A stretch of 64,000 bases of DNA from an uncultured Christensenella sp. (GCA_949282135.1 CASDOR010000014.1:1-64000); one strand, 5' to 3'; counted from the stretch's first letter, positions 1 through 9,484 are shown. A program made the numbers and translations. The notes: generated from the sequence alone by a model not told the origin.

Positions 1-1
1 A

Positions 2-1300
2 GACGGAAAAGCTTTAGAGATTGCTAGATGTTATGTCACATTAAACAATAAAACTTATTCAATAGATGTTACTGGATTTGAGAAAGATAAAAATAACAAC
101 ATAGTTTTTAAAGATGATGCACAACTTAATGAAATAAAAGGAAAGTTAACAAGTTTATATGGTGTTTCTTTTGAAAATGTTAAAAAGGAAGACTTTAAAC
201 TAGGTTATAATCCTGTAGCTGAAGCTCTTATGAATATTCTTGAGGATAGTAGGGAACAGGATTCTAATAAACAGGTAGCAAATGAAGTCGCAAGTGAGGT
301 AGAAACATCTCAGGACAATGTTGAAGTAAGTGCTAGTGAAGATGTTCAGCAGGCTAGCATTCCAATGGATAATTCAATTTTCGTTGGAAGTGAAATTTAT
401 ATGAAGGCTCTTATCGAGGCTAGAAAGAGAGTAAGACAATACATTCTAGAAGGCAAGGTTGAGTTTGTAACTAAAGAGCCATCAAATTCTGAAGCAAATG
501 TTGTTGAATCAAGTGTAAATAGTAGTGAGAATGAGAGCGAAACTAACAAAGAGACGGAAGCAGAAATTGTTGTTGAACCTAATGAGCTTGATGAAAAGTT
601 ATTCCATGATCAAATAAAAAAGCGCTTGGAAAGTCAAAGCGAAAATCAGGAGAGTGAACCTGAAGTAGAAGCTCAAAAAAAATTAGGAGAGGCAAGTAGG
701 TCGGAATTGACAGGGCTTAATCTTGAAGAGTTCAATAATTTAATAAAGCCAAACATAGAAGTTAAGAATGAAAATCAAGAGGAAGAAATCCAAAAAACAG
801 AAGAGGATGTTTTAGTTGATGAAGTAAGCATTGCGGAATCTCCAGAAATGCAACATAAAGAAGTAAAAGATGATGCTTCAGTTACGATTGGTGATGCTTC
901 TATAGATTGGTATAACCAGGAAAGACAAAGGGAAATTCAAAAAAACTCAAATACTTTTGCCACAATTGGTAGTCAATCCTCTACTAGAAAAGTAAATTCA
1001 ACTGTAAAGAATAAAACTGAAAGGGTAACTCCACAAAAACTAGGATTATATTATACAGATGAAAAAGGTAGAGAGATTCCGGTAAAAATAGTAGAAGATG
1101 GTAGGATGGTTGTAGATACTACAAGAAAATATATGGCAGCAAATCATGTTTTCTACTGTGTAAATCGTAAAAATGAAAGAAAATTTAATAAGGCTTTCAA
1201 TGAAATTAAGCAAAAAAATAATATAAACGAATATGATACAACAAAGCAAAATACTGATTTAGATAGACCTAGAGAAGAGGAAGAGGAATTAATAAAATAA
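2..1300 (+). CDS. Acidic hypothetical protein, 5'-truncated by the window edge
   Basis: I do not recognise this gene. The reading frame is open from base 2, so the ATG at 230 is almost certainly internal and the true start lies upstream of the window; 432 residues are visible. The middle (about residues 90-330) is highly acidic and low complexity (Glu, Asn, Ser, Val), as expected for a disordered linker. The visible N-terminal part and the last 90 residues look folded, with a Tyr-rich stretch containing YYTDEKGREIPVKIV. No membrane segment or signal peptide is seen. An 18-base gap with an AAGGAG-type site leads into the next small gene, so the two are probably cotranscribed. Function unknown. 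Confidence 0.75.
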   Translation, partial: DGKALEIARCYVTLNNKTYSIDVTGFEKDKNNNIVFKDDAQLNEIKGKLTSLYGVSFENVKKEDFKLGYNPVAEALMNILEDSREQDSNKQVANEVASEVETSQDNVEVSASEDVQQASIPMDNSIFVGSEIYMKALIEARKRVRQYILEGKVEFVTKEPSNSEANVVESSVNSSENESETNKETEAEIVVEPNELDEKLFHDQIKKRLESQSENQESEPEVEAQKKLGEASRSELTGLNLEEFNNLIKPNIEVKNENQEEEIQKTEEDVLVDEVSIAESPEMQHKEVKDDASVTIGDASIDWYNQERQREIQKNSNTFATIGSQSSTRKVNSTVKNKTERVTPQKLGLYYTDEKGREIPVKIVEDGRMVVDTTRKYMAANHVFYCVNRKNERKFNKAFNEIKQKNNINEYDTTKQNTDLDRPREEEEELIK

Positions 1301-1317
1301 AAGGAGTTAAAGAAAAA

Positions 1318-1554
1318 ATGGAAAGAAAAATTGATTATAGTTTCAAGGTGCTAGAAGAGATGCTAACTTTTAGAGATTACGAGAATAGAGAGCAAGTCAT
1401 GGAAGTTGCTCAAATGATGCTTAATAATGTTGAGAATAAAGATTGCAAGGAAGAATACAAAGAAGTATATAGAGAGGCATATAGAAAGTTAGATTCATTA
1501 AACTTTGATGAAATGAAAGAAATAATTGATATCTTAAATGCTAAAGAAAATTAA
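1318..1554 (+). CDS. Small helical hypothetical protein (78 aa)
   Basis: Unrecognised, mostly helical, charged protein (Lys/Glu-rich) without membrane segments. The ATG at 1318 follows an aaggag site (about 11 bases upstream). It lies directly after the acidic protein and is followed at once by a strong hairpin terminator, so it ends that transcription unit. It may be a partner of the upstream protein; no function can be assigned. Confidence 0.65.
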   Translation: MERKIDYSFKVLEEMLTFRDYENREQVMEVAQMMLNNVENKDCKEEYKEVYREAYRKLDSLNFDEMKEIIDILNAKEN

Positions 1555-1557
1555 TTT

Positions 1558-1588
1558 AAAAAAGTGAACTTTATGAGTTCACTTTTTT
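1558..1588 (+). terminator. Rho-independent terminator, usable in both directions
   Basis: A perfect 12-bp stem (1558-1569 with 1577-1588) with a 7-base loop. The A-run on one arm and T-run on the other mean it can work on either strand. It closes the unit ending at 1554. Confidence 0.85.
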
Positions 1589-1594
1589 AGTTTA

Positions 1595-1623
1595 TTGACT
1601 AAATTTTAATTGTTTGATAAACT
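1595..1623 (+). promoter_or_regulatory. Promoter of the zinc-ribbon/mnmA operon (leaderless)
   Basis: TTGACT (1595-1600), a 17-bp spacer, then TAAACT (1618-1623). The expected transcription start, seven positions past the -10 box, is base 1630, the A of the start codon. No Shine-Dalgarno site is present. Confidence 0.7.
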
Positions 1624-1629
1624 CTTATT

Positions 1630-3406
<1,777 letters not shown>

Positions 3407-3572
3407 ACATTGAAAACTTACATGTGAATATGTAGAACCTACAATTTTATTAGTTTTCCATATTGCTTTATATAGAAAAAATTTTTACATTTAACATCTT
3501 TGATATACATTTCAAGCGGTTTTAGTGTTAAGTTTAATTAATTTAGGTAAAGATAAATAAACTCTTTTTAAT

Positions 3573-3633
3573 GAAGTGAACATTCTTAAGTTGTTTAACT
3601 TTTGGGGCTCACTTCAAAAACGAGAGTTTTTTT
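3573..3633 (+). other. Structured RNA-like segment (terminator or attenuator) upstream of ytaF
   Basis: Outer stem gaagtga/tcacttc (3573-3579 with 3609-3615) encloses a smaller aagtt/aactt hairpin (3588-3592 with 3597-3601). It is followed by aaaaac-gaga-gttttt (3616-3632), which ends in a T-run. This could be the distal terminator of the mnmA unit or an attenuator for ytaF. The rest of 3407-3572 is AT-rich and shows nothing I recognise. Confidence 0.45.
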
Positions 3634-3693
3634 ATGAAGAAAATTTATTTAGTAGACGCAAGCGGAGTACCAAAAGAGTGCTTTTATTCATAA
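3634..3693 (+). CDS. Possible 19-residue leader peptide ahead of ytaF
   Basis: A short frame, MKKIYLVDASGVPKECFYS, starts right after the T-run of the hairpin above and stops 8 bases before the ytaF ATG. It has only a weak GAGAG-like site upstream. Its position suits a coupled leader ORF, but it may be chance. Low confidence. Confidence 0.25.
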   Translation: MKKIYLVDASGVPKECFYS

Positions 3694-3701
3694 TATGGTT
3701 T

Positions 3702-4265
3702 ATGTTACAAACTTTGATTTTTGCTTTTTCAATAAGCATTGATGCATTTGGTTATTCTTTAGGCTTTGGTAGTAGAAGGGTTAAGTTAAGAGTACTTGAT
3801 TTTTTAGCGGTTAATATCTTAAATATTCTCATATTATGCTTATTTTTATCAATTTTTCCATATGTTAAGTTCTTATCTCAGAGTGTTTTTTTAGAAGATA
3901 TAGGGAATTGTTTACTTTTACTTTTTGGTGTGTATTATTTGTTTGTGGCATATAAAGAGCTTTTTTACGAACTAAAATTTGGCATTAAGACTGAGATTAA
4001 TCTTAGAAGTAACAATTTTTTAAATTTTGGTGATATTGCCTTATTGCTTTCAATTTTTCTTATTGAAAATTTATTTTCAACCTTTATTTTTTATGCTACT
4101 CTATCAGGAAAATACATTTTTGTTTTGGCAACTTTTCTTTTCCATTGTTTATTTTTTACATTAGGATTTCAGCTTGGCAACAAACTCATAAGTAAACTTC
4201 CACTTAGAGATTCATTTGTTTCAGGGAGTATTTTTATACTTTTGGCTCTTAGTAATTTAGTATAG
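3702..4265 (+). CDS. YtaF/MntP-like multispanning membrane protein
   Basis: A protein of 187 residues with about six hydrophobic segments. The opening, FAFSISIDAFGYSLGFGSRRVK, matches the start of the YtaF sporulation membrane protein / MntP manganese exporter superfamily: an Asp in the first helix and a Gly-rich turn, repeated more loosely in the second half. The frame is open further upstream to 3576, but those residues would come from a terminator-like hairpin, so I start at 3702. A CATAAT box ending at 3694 sits 8 positions before this ATG, which suggests a leaderless start. Cation export is possible but not proven; in endospore formers YtaF is linked to sporulation. Confidence 0.72.
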   Translation: MLQTLIFAFSISIDAFGYSLGFGSRRVKLRVLDFLAVNILNILILCLFLSIFPYVKFLSQSVFLEDIGNCLLLLFGVYYLFVAYKELFYELKFGIKTEINLRSNNFLNFGDIALLLSIFLIENLFSTFIFYATLSGKYIFVLATFLFHCLFFTLGFQLGNKLISKLPLRDSFVSGSIFILLALSNLV

Positions 4266-4300
4266 ATAGGGGACTTAACTATAAATTTATTATGAAATAC

Positions 4301-4329
4301 TTGCTTTAAATAATTATTTATATTAAAAT
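4301..4329 (+). promoter_or_regulatory. Promoter of the membrane XRE gene (leaderless)
   Basis: TTGCTT (4301-4306), 17-bp spacer, TAAAAT (4324-4329). The start codon at 4336 lies seven positions past the -10 box, and no ribosome binding site is visible. Confidence 0.7.
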
Positions 4330-4335
4330 TTTAGT

Positions 4336-4989
4336 ATGGAAAACTTTTATGATGAGAGTGAGAAGTTAAAACGCATTATTGCAGATAACCTTGTAAAATA
4401 TCGCAAGGCTTCAAGACTAACGCAAATCGAACTTTCTGAAAAAATTAATTATTCTGACAAAAACATATCTAGATGGGAGAGGGGGGAAAGCATTCCTGAA
4501 ATTACCATACTAAAAAAGCTTGCCGATTTATATGGCATAACCGTCAATGATTTCTTGGTGGAAAAGACAGAGGTTAGTGTAGACGTTTCACCTAAGAAAC
4601 AGAAAACTAAGCTTCTAAACAAAAAGCAAACTTTGATTATGCTTCTTTCTGTTTCTATAGTATGGCTTGTTGCAATTGTTACATATTGTGTCTTTCATGC
4701 TTTTGTACCAACTCTTAAAGCTGAAGCATGGAAATTGTTTTTGCTTGCTTTGCCACTGTCAACAATAATTGTTCTTGTATTCACAAGCATTTGGTGTACA
4801 AATCTTATGAACGCAATAGTAGTTACTTTTCTTATTTGGTTTATGGCTGTTGCAATATATTTTTGTGTGCAGTTTGAAAGCAATTGGCTTATATTTATCG
4901 TTGCAATTCCTTTTCAAATCATTGATATTTTATGGTTTACCTTTAAGAAAGTTAAAGTCAATTTTGGCAAAAAAAATCAAAAAAAATAG
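4336..4989 (+). CDS. XRE-family regulator with a membrane domain
   Basis: A helix-turn-helix of the XRE/Cro type occupies residues 12-68 (LTQIELSEKINYSDKNISRW, then a Pro-Glu-Ile-x-x-L loop typical of the family). A short linker follows, then four or five hydrophobic segments (residues 95-205) and a Lys-rich tail. Such fusions bind DNA while held in the membrane and usually respond to an envelope or membrane-borne signal. The ATG coincides with the predicted transcription start. The next gene, yigZ, follows after 26 bases on the same strand. Target genes cannot be told from the sequence. Confidence 0.8.
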   Translation: MENFYDESEKLKRIIADNLVKYRKASRLTQIELSEKINYSDKNISRWERGESIPEITILKKLADLYGITVNDFLVEKTEVSVDVSPKKQKTKLLNKKQTLIMLLSVSIVWLVAIVTYCVFHAFVPTLKAEAWKLFLLALPLSTIIVLVFTSIWCTNLMNAIVVTFLIWFMAVAIYFCVQFESNWLIFIVAIPFQIIDILWFTFKKVKVNFGKKNQKK

Positions 4990-5015
4990 AGTAAAAATTA
5001 GAGTTGTTATAGTTA

Positions 5016-5597
5016 ATGAAGAAAATTATTAAAGAGAGTCAAAGTAAAATTATAATTGAAAGGTCAAAGTTTATATCTTATTCTTTTAATTGTGATGATA
5101 AAACTCAAGTGAATGACATATTGCAAAAAGTAAGAGAAAACCACCATGCAGCAAATCATGTTTGTTTTGCTTGCGTGCTTAAAAATAAACTTGAAACATA
5201 TTTCAGCGATGATGGTGAACCAAGTGGGACAGCTGGAGCACCTATTCTTCAAGTTTTAAAAGAAAATGATTTGATTTGTACTTTAGTTATTGTTGTGAGA
5301 TACTTTGGCGGCATAAAACTTGGAGTTCCAGGACTGTTTAGAGCTTATAAGGAAAGTGCAGAAGAATGTTTAAAAGATAATACAAAAGATGTAATATTAA
5401 AAAAACTTTATACAAGTACAGTTGATTATGCGACATTTAGCAATATAAAAAAGTATTTTGAAAAAAATAGCATAGATATTTTTGATGTAGCGTTTTCAAA
5501 TTATGTAACTTTTTCTGTTTATTTAGAAGAAAATGAATATAGAAATATTAGTTCTAATATAAAATTAGATTACTTTGGAAAAGAAGAATACATGTGA
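5016..5597 (+). CDS. yigZ: YigZ/IMPACT-family protein (UPF0029)
   Basis: A protein of 193 residues with the IMPACT-domain signature: HHAANHVCFACVL near residue 43, DDGEPSGTAGAPIL near 66, and VVRYFGGIKLGVPGLFRAY near 93. A smaller C-terminal domain (residues 125-190) matches the usual two-domain layout. Bacterial YigZ proteins are thought to bind RNA or ribosome-associated factors; the exact role is not settled. It heads a tight run, yigZ-recX-acpS, with gaps of 14 and 2 bases. Confidence 0.9.
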   Translation: MKKIIKESQSKIIIERSKFISYSFNCDDKTQVNDILQKVRENHHAANHVCFACVLKNKLETYFSDDGEPSGTAGAPILQVLKENDLICTLVIVVRYFGGIKLGVPGLFRAYKESAEECLKDNTKDVILKKLYTSTVDYATFSNIKKYFEKNSIDIFDVAFSNYVTFSVYLEENEYRNISSNIKLDYFGKEEYM

Positions 5598-5611
5598 TTT
5601 AGGGAAGAAAA

Positions 5612-6220
5612 ATGAAAATAACAAAGTTAGAGGTCCAAAAAAAGAATAAAAATAGAGTAAATTTATATCTAAACGAAGAATTTTATTGTGGTTTGGCTCT
5701 TGAGGCTGTCGTTAAATATAACCTAAAGGTGGGGCAGGAGATAGAGGAGCAAAAGTTAGAGTTTTTGCAAACTGATAGTGAGAGAGAAATTGCTCAAAAT
5801 AAAGCAATTAGCTATATCTCAAAATACCAAAAGACAGAAAAAGAACTTAAAGACTATTTAATAAAAAAAGGTTTTGATGAAGAAATTGTGTTTGAAGTCA
5901 TTAAAAAGTTAAAAGAATATAGCTTTGTAGATGATGACATTTATGCAAAGAATTTCATTAAATCCAAATCAAAAAGGAGTGGCAAGAGAAAACTGTCTTT
6001 TGAACTTAAAAAACGGGGAATAGATGAAAATCTAATAAATGAAAACATTAAAGAGTATGCGGATGATAGCGAAACTATTCTCCCTTTATGTGAAAAGTAT
6101 TTAAAGAATAAGCCAAGGGATTATAAAACAAAACAAAAAGCATATAGGTTTCTTTCATCTCGTGGTTTTGTAAGTGAAGATATAATAAGTGCTTTAAATA
6201 AATATTTTAAAGAGGAGTAA
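5612..6220 (+). CDS. recX: Regulatory protein RecX
   Basis: RecX restrains RecA filament growth during recombination repair. This 202-residue protein has the expected three-helix repeats: AISYISKYQKTEKELKDYL followed by KKGFDEEIVFEVIKKLKEY, then KNFIKSKSKRSGKRKLSFEL, and a third copy near the C-terminus. An N-terminal beta-rich extension (residues 1-45) is common in Bacillota. The ATG has a good site (agggaag) eight bases upstream. recA itself is not in the window. Confidence 0.88.
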   Translation: MKITKLEVQKKNKNRVNLYLNEEFYCGLALEAVVKYNLKVGQEIEEQKLEFLQTDSEREIAQNKAISYISKYQKTEKELKDYLIKKGFDEEIVFEVIKKLKEYSFVDDDIYAKNFIKSKSKRSGKRKLSFELKKRGIDENLINENIKEYADDSETILPLCEKYLKNKPRDYKTKQKAYRFLSSRGFVSEDIISALNKYFKEE

Positions 6221-6222
6221 AA

Positions 6223-6579
6223 ATGCTTGTTGGAATTGATATAGAAAATATGTCTAGATTTTTAGACTATGAAAAGGCAAAAGATAAAATAGATAAGATT
6301 TTTACCGTAAAAGAACAAGAATATTTTGCCAAATTCAAAAATAGTGCTCCTCATATTGCGGGTGCTTTTTGTGCAAAAGAGGCAGTGAGTAAAGCATTAA
6401 AAGTTGGATTTTACAATGGCTTAACTCCCATTGATATTGAAATTTTGCATGGTATCAAAGGAGAACCTTATGTTAACATAGAAGGTAAAATAGAGAAGCT
6501 TTTAGAGGGCAGAAAAATAGATATCAGCATTTCACATTCAAAGGACAGTGCTATAGCAATTTGTATTATTAATGAGTAG
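6223..6579 (+). CDS. acpS: Holo-[acyl-carrier-protein] synthase AcpS
   Basis: Transfers 4'-phosphopantetheine from CoA to the serine of acyl carrier protein, needed for fatty acid synthesis. At 118 residues it has the normal AcpS size. The Mg-binding residues D6 (GIDIE) and E53 (FCAKEAVSKAL) are in place, and the C-terminal SISHSKDSAIAICI strand is typical. It follows recX with a 2-base gap and a strong gaggag site inside the recX end. Confidence 0.93.
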   Translation: MLVGIDIENMSRFLDYEKAKDKIDKIFTVKEQEYFAKFKNSAPHIAGAFCAKEAVSKALKVGFYNGLTPIDIEILHGIKGEPYVNIEGKIEKLLEGRKIDISISHSKDSAIAICIINE

Positions 6580-6590
6580 TCTTTTTTAAT

Positions 6591-7418
6591 TTGTCTATAA
6601 GAGAGACGATAGTTTTTTTGTCATCGTTATCTAAAGAGTTAAATTTAGATATAAATTCTCTTTCTTGTGTTCAAAATACGGAAACAGGTGGCGAGTATGA
6701 GGGAGATTATATACTTTCTGTAACTGGGTATGATGCTGCTGGAATGAACTATGGGTATACATATCGTAGCTATGTGGATACAACTATAAGTGATTATGTA
6801 AAAAGTGATAAGAGGGGTTTGTATTCTCCGCAATTTTTAGTGCATAAAACAAGTAAGGAAAAGAGAGTTCTAAGAGATGGGTATGTAGGTAGTAATGGCT
6901 ATACTTCTGTGTTTTGTTTAGGCATGGCAAATGCTTGGGGAAATAAATATACTTGGATTTTCGGATTAAATCCTCTGTTAACAGATGGTAATGTTAGGGT
7001 TTTAATTAGTTTTGATGACTTTAATTACAAAGAAAATAATTGGATTTTAGCTCATCCAGATTCTCAAAATTTAAGTCGAGAGCTTTTTTTGAACTTCGGC
7101 TATAAAGAATTGAGTTATTCACTAAAACGAGGAGCAGGAAGAGGGGTGACTTACTTAGACGTAGATAATACATCTGAAGAAAATAAAATGTCGTTAATAG
7201 GTTTACCAGGGACCTCTAGTCGTTACACAAGTGTAACAGAGGGGGTATGTGATTATTACAATTGTGATTGCTCGGCGGAAAATATATTGTATGCGTTTCT
7301 TCGTGGGGATGCAACACATAGTAGTGTTGGTAGTGGAGGAATATTTTACTTTCATATTGTTAATCTAAGTCTTAGTTCTTTTTGGAACCAAGGGCTTCGT
7401 ACAATGCTTATTTTATGA
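6591..7418 (+). pseudogene. C-type-lectin/tail-fibre-like domain fragment without a normal start
   Basis: The frame can only begin at TTG 6591, with no ribosome binding site, 11 bases after acpS. The first ATG in frame is about residue 51, so the 5' end seems to be lost. The protein is rich in Tyr, Gly, Ser and Trp. It carries FCLGMANAWGNKYTWIFGLN (residues about 109-128), which resembles the 'GxxNxxGNxWxW(V)DG' segment of phage tail-fibre and diversity-generating-element target proteins. The C-terminal RGD...GSGGIFYF...WNQGLRTMLIL resembles the end of the C-type-lectin/formylglycine-enzyme-like fold. There is no signal peptide. I read it as a remnant of a phage-like or surface-display protein. 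A strong terminator follows. It could also be a short functional protein using the TTG. Confidence 0.5.
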
Positions 7419-7445
7419 TAAAATAAAAAGGTAGTTATATTTTAA

Positions 7446-7480
7446 AATCTAAGCAGGTTTAATTGCTTAGGTTTTTTATT
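7446..7480 (+). terminator. Rho-independent terminator
   Basis: A 10-bp stem with one G-T pair (7446-7455 with 7464-7473) and a T-rich tail. The rest of 7481-7752 is very AT-rich spacer before the toxin operon; I see no gene in it. Confidence 0.8.
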
Positions 7481-7752
7481 TTTTGTACATAACTTGAGAA
7501 ATAAGGGCTAAAATTTAATAATCTTGTGCCAATTTTATAAAAGCTAATTTTAAGTCAACTTTTATTTTAATAGGTATAAATATAATATTAATTTATAAAA
7601 TATTAGTGAATAACTAATAATTTTTAATATATTTTAATGAAACGGAAACAAGTTAATAATATTGTTATTTGCTTAGTTAGCTTACTCAAAATTGTAGACT
7701 AATAATAGTAAAAAATTTGTTTAAAATATAAAAAGAAGGGGAGAATTTTTAT

Positions 7753-7935
7753 ATGAAACAAGAGAGACTACCTTTGAAGAACAATTATTGCTTGTCGCTT
7801 CATAATATGAGTAAGAGAGAAAATGAGAAAATCTATAACGAATACAAAGACATTTCTTACGCATTAAATTATGAGAGTAGAGTAAGTGAGATAATGGAAA
7901 GGTTTAGTTATCAAAAGTTATTAACTGAGGGGTAA
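7753..7935 (+). CDS. Small protein upstream of MazF, possible antitoxin
   Basis: A 60-residue, charged, probably helical protein ending one base before the MazF start, the usual place for a type II antitoxin. The ribosome site is good (gaaggggag, about 10 bases before the ATG). It does not show an obvious ribbon-helix-helix (CopG/EndoAI) or AbrB-like MazE pattern to my reading. The order and coupling are what support the antitoxin call; the protein family is unrecognised. Confidence 0.5.
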   Translation: MKQERLPLKNNYCLSLHNMSKRENEKIYNEYKDISYALNYESRVSEIMERFSYQKLLTEG

Positions 7936-7936
7936 A

Positions 7937-8278
7937 ATGGTAAAAAGAGGGGAACTATATTATGCAGATTTAAGTCCGGTCATTGGCAGTGAACAAGGTG
8001 GAGTACGCCCAGTCCTTGTCGTCCAAAATGATATTGGTAATAAATATAGTCCTACCATTATTGCGGCAGCCATAACGAGCAAATTAAACAAGGCAAAAAT
8101 GCCTACGCATATAGAATTATCTAGTAAAGAGTATGGATTAGAAAAGGATTCGGTAGTTTTACTCGAGCAAATTAGAACAATTGATAAATCTAGACTAAAA
8201 GAAAAGATTGGAGAATTAAGTCCATATAAAATGAGCCAAGTAAACAGAGCAATGATGATTAGTCTAGGTGTTATTTAG
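7937..8278 (+). CDS. mazF: MazF/PemK-family endoribonuclease toxin
   Basis: A protein of 113 residues, the typical size of the EndoA/NdoA toxin of Bacillota. It opens with [20 protein letters not shown] and continues [10 protein letters not shown], then [12 protein letters not shown] and [15 protein letters not shown]. These are the conserved strands, with the catalytic Arg in the RPVLV loop and the Thr in AAITS. It cleaves mRNA at short motifs when not held by its antitoxin. The start has a strong gagggg site inside the end of the preceding small gene. Confidence 0.93.
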   Translation: MVKRGELYYADLSPVIGSEQGGVRPVLVVQNDIGNKYSPTIIAAAITSKLNKAKMPTHIELSSKEYGLEKDSVVLLEQIRTIDKSRLKEKIGELSPYKMSQVNRAMMISLGVI

Positions 8279-8465
8279 CTAAAAGCAAACACTTTCTTTA
8301 TATAAGATTGGTATACTCTTTGGTTAAAATTATGAGTTTTATTGAGAAAACAATATAATATTTATAGGTTTAATGATAAAAATTCATTTCTACTAGTCGT
8401 AGACAATTCTTGAAAGTTTACCTACTAAGAAAAGAAGAGTTGGGTGAGTTTTTGACAAAAAAAAC

Positions 8466-8486
8466 TTTATCAATTTAGATAAAATT
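8466..8486 (-). terminator. Weak terminator for the XRE gene
   Basis: Short 6-bp stem tttatc/gataaa (8466-8471 with 8478-8483), followed on the minus strand by a T-run (complement of 8457-8464). Weak but well placed after the stop codon at 8507. Confidence 0.4.
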
Positions 8487-8506
8487 TTCTCTTTTTAATA
8501 CAACAA

Positions 8507-8755
8507 TTATTTTTCTTCTATCTCTAGTTTTTCAAAATTAAATAATTCATCATCAAAAAACTCTGTCATTGACATGCCAAGAGCTCTTATAATAAGTGTA
8601 ATATTTCTGAAATTTGGAGTTTTATATTTGCAATTGAGAATATCAGTCAAAGTGCTATGATATAAACCTGTTTCTTGAGCAAGTTTGTATTGCGTCATTT
8701 TCTTTTCTTTTAAAACTGCTCTAACTCTTAATGCAAATGCTTTATTTAATTTCAT
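8507..8755 (-). CDS. XRE-family transcriptional repressor (82 aa)
   Basis: A compact helix-turn-helix protein: residues 20-45 hold KMTQYKLAQETGLYHSTLTDIL, followed by a family-typical segment and a short acidic tail. The start has an agggag site 10 bases upstream. It is transcribed divergently from the SLOG-like gene at 8909. The 153-base gap between them carries three copies of a related motif (near 8795, 8821 and 8874). This layout fits a repressor controlling itself and its divergent neighbour; the regulation is inferred. Confidence 0.82.
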   Translation of the reverse strand: MKLNKAFALRVRAVLKEKKMTQYKLAQETGLYHSTLTDILNCKYKTPNFRNITLIIRALGMSMTEFFDDELFNFEKLEIEEK

Positions 8756-8794
8756 ATCATAACACTCCCTATATGGCTTTTCACTATATATAAA

Positions 8795-8807
8795 GTTTAC
8801 CCTACAT
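8795..8807 (-). promoter_or_regulatory. Operator-like site O1
   Basis: The minus-strand sequence atgtagggtaaac matches the plus-strand copies at 8821-8834 and 8874-8886. It lies near the likely promoter of the XRE gene. Confidence 0.45.
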
Positions 8808-8820
8808 ATATTTTTCTAAT

Positions 8821-8834
8821 ATTTAAGGAAAAAC
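8821..8834 (+). promoter_or_regulatory. Operator-like site O2
   Basis: atttaaggaaaaac, a direct-repeat relative of the site at 8874, located upstream of the -35 box of the SLOG gene. Confidence 0.45.
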
Positions 8835-8844
8835 GGACTTTTTG

Positions 8845-8873
8845 TTGATTTTTAAAGATTTTTATACTATAAT
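8845..8873 (+). promoter_or_regulatory. Promoter of the SLOG-like gene
   Basis: TTGATT (8845-8850), 17-bp spacer, perfect TATAAT (8868-8873). Operator-like site O3 touches the -10 box on its downstream side. Confidence 0.72.
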
Positions 8874-8886
8874 ATTTAGGGAAAAC
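8874..8886 (+). promoter_or_regulatory. Operator-like site O3
   Basis: atttagggaaaac, immediately after the -10 box, where a bound repressor would block transcription start. Its reverse complement resembles site O1 with two mismatches. Confidence 0.5.
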
Positions 8887-8908
8887 CCGAAAAAAAGAGT
8901 GGTAGTAT

Positions 8909-9484
8909 ATGAATTCAACAGAAATTAAACAAAATGTTTGTTCTTTTTTTGGACATAGAAATATTACTATAACAGAAAAATTAAAGCAGAAAGTAAAAGA
9001 GGTTATTGAACATTTGATTGTTAACCATAATGTGTTAACTTTTTTATTTGGTAGTCGTAGTAACTTTGATTATTTGTGTCATTTAGTAGTTACTGAACTA
9101 AAAGAAAAATATCCAGATATTAAGAGGGTGGCTTATACTTGTAGAAGTGAAACCTGCACTCTTGAAAGTGAAAGACAAAAATGGGAAGAAATCTACTCAC
9201 GTTTAAGAAAACGAGAAGTCCACTTGCTTGGGGTAGAAGAGGAATTTGAACACAAAACGAAATACACATCTGGTAGAGCAAGTTATGTAGAAAGAAATAA
9301 AGCCATGATAAATGATAGTAATTATTGTATTATTTATTTTGATGAAAAATATCAACCTGAAATGCGAAAATATTCAAAACGAAATATTGCCTACTACCAA
9401 CCAAAAAGTGGAACTGCGATTGCTTATGCTTATGCAAGGCAGAAAAGAAAAATTTTAATAAATATAACGCAATTATTAGAGTAA
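8909..9484 (+). CDS. SLOG-superfamily (DUF1273/YpsA-like) protein
   Basis: A protein of 191 residues opening with VCSFFGHRNIT, the typical start of the DUF1273/SLOG-like Rossmann family. It continues with LTFLFGSRSNFDYLCHLVVTELKEKYP (residues about 44-70), a glycine-containing nucleotide-binding turn and helix. A later ASYVERNKAMINDSNYCIIYFDE segment (about 128-150) and SGTAIAYAYARQKRKILINI fit the second half of the fold. SLOG proteins bind nucleotides or their derivatives and often occur in signalling or conflict systems. It is divergent from a dedicated XRE gene across operator-like sites and lies next to a mazF toxin. Ligand and role are unknown. Confidence 0.78.
   Translation: MNSTEIKQNVCSFFGHRNITITEKLKQKVKEVIEHLIVNHNVLTFLFGSRSNFDYLCHLVVTELKEKYPDIKRVAYTCRSETCTLESERQKWEEIYSRLRKREVHLLGVEEEFEHKTKYTSGRASYVERNKAMINDSNYCIIYFDEKYQPEMRKYSKRNIAYYQPKSGTAIAYAYARQKRKILINITQLLE

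Noticed and set aside
3407-3572. Manganese (yybP-ykoY) riboswitch upstream of the YtaF/MntP-like gene
   Set aside because: The conserved purine-rich elements of that riboswitch are not recognisable.
3576-3701. A 42-residue N-terminal extension of the YtaF-like protein
   Set aside because: It would be translated from a hairpin/T-run region, lacks a ribosome site, and family members start at the residues encoded from 3702.
6591-7418. A complete diversity-generating retroelement
   Set aside because: No reverse transcriptase and no template repeat could be found in the window; only a lectin-like fragment is present.
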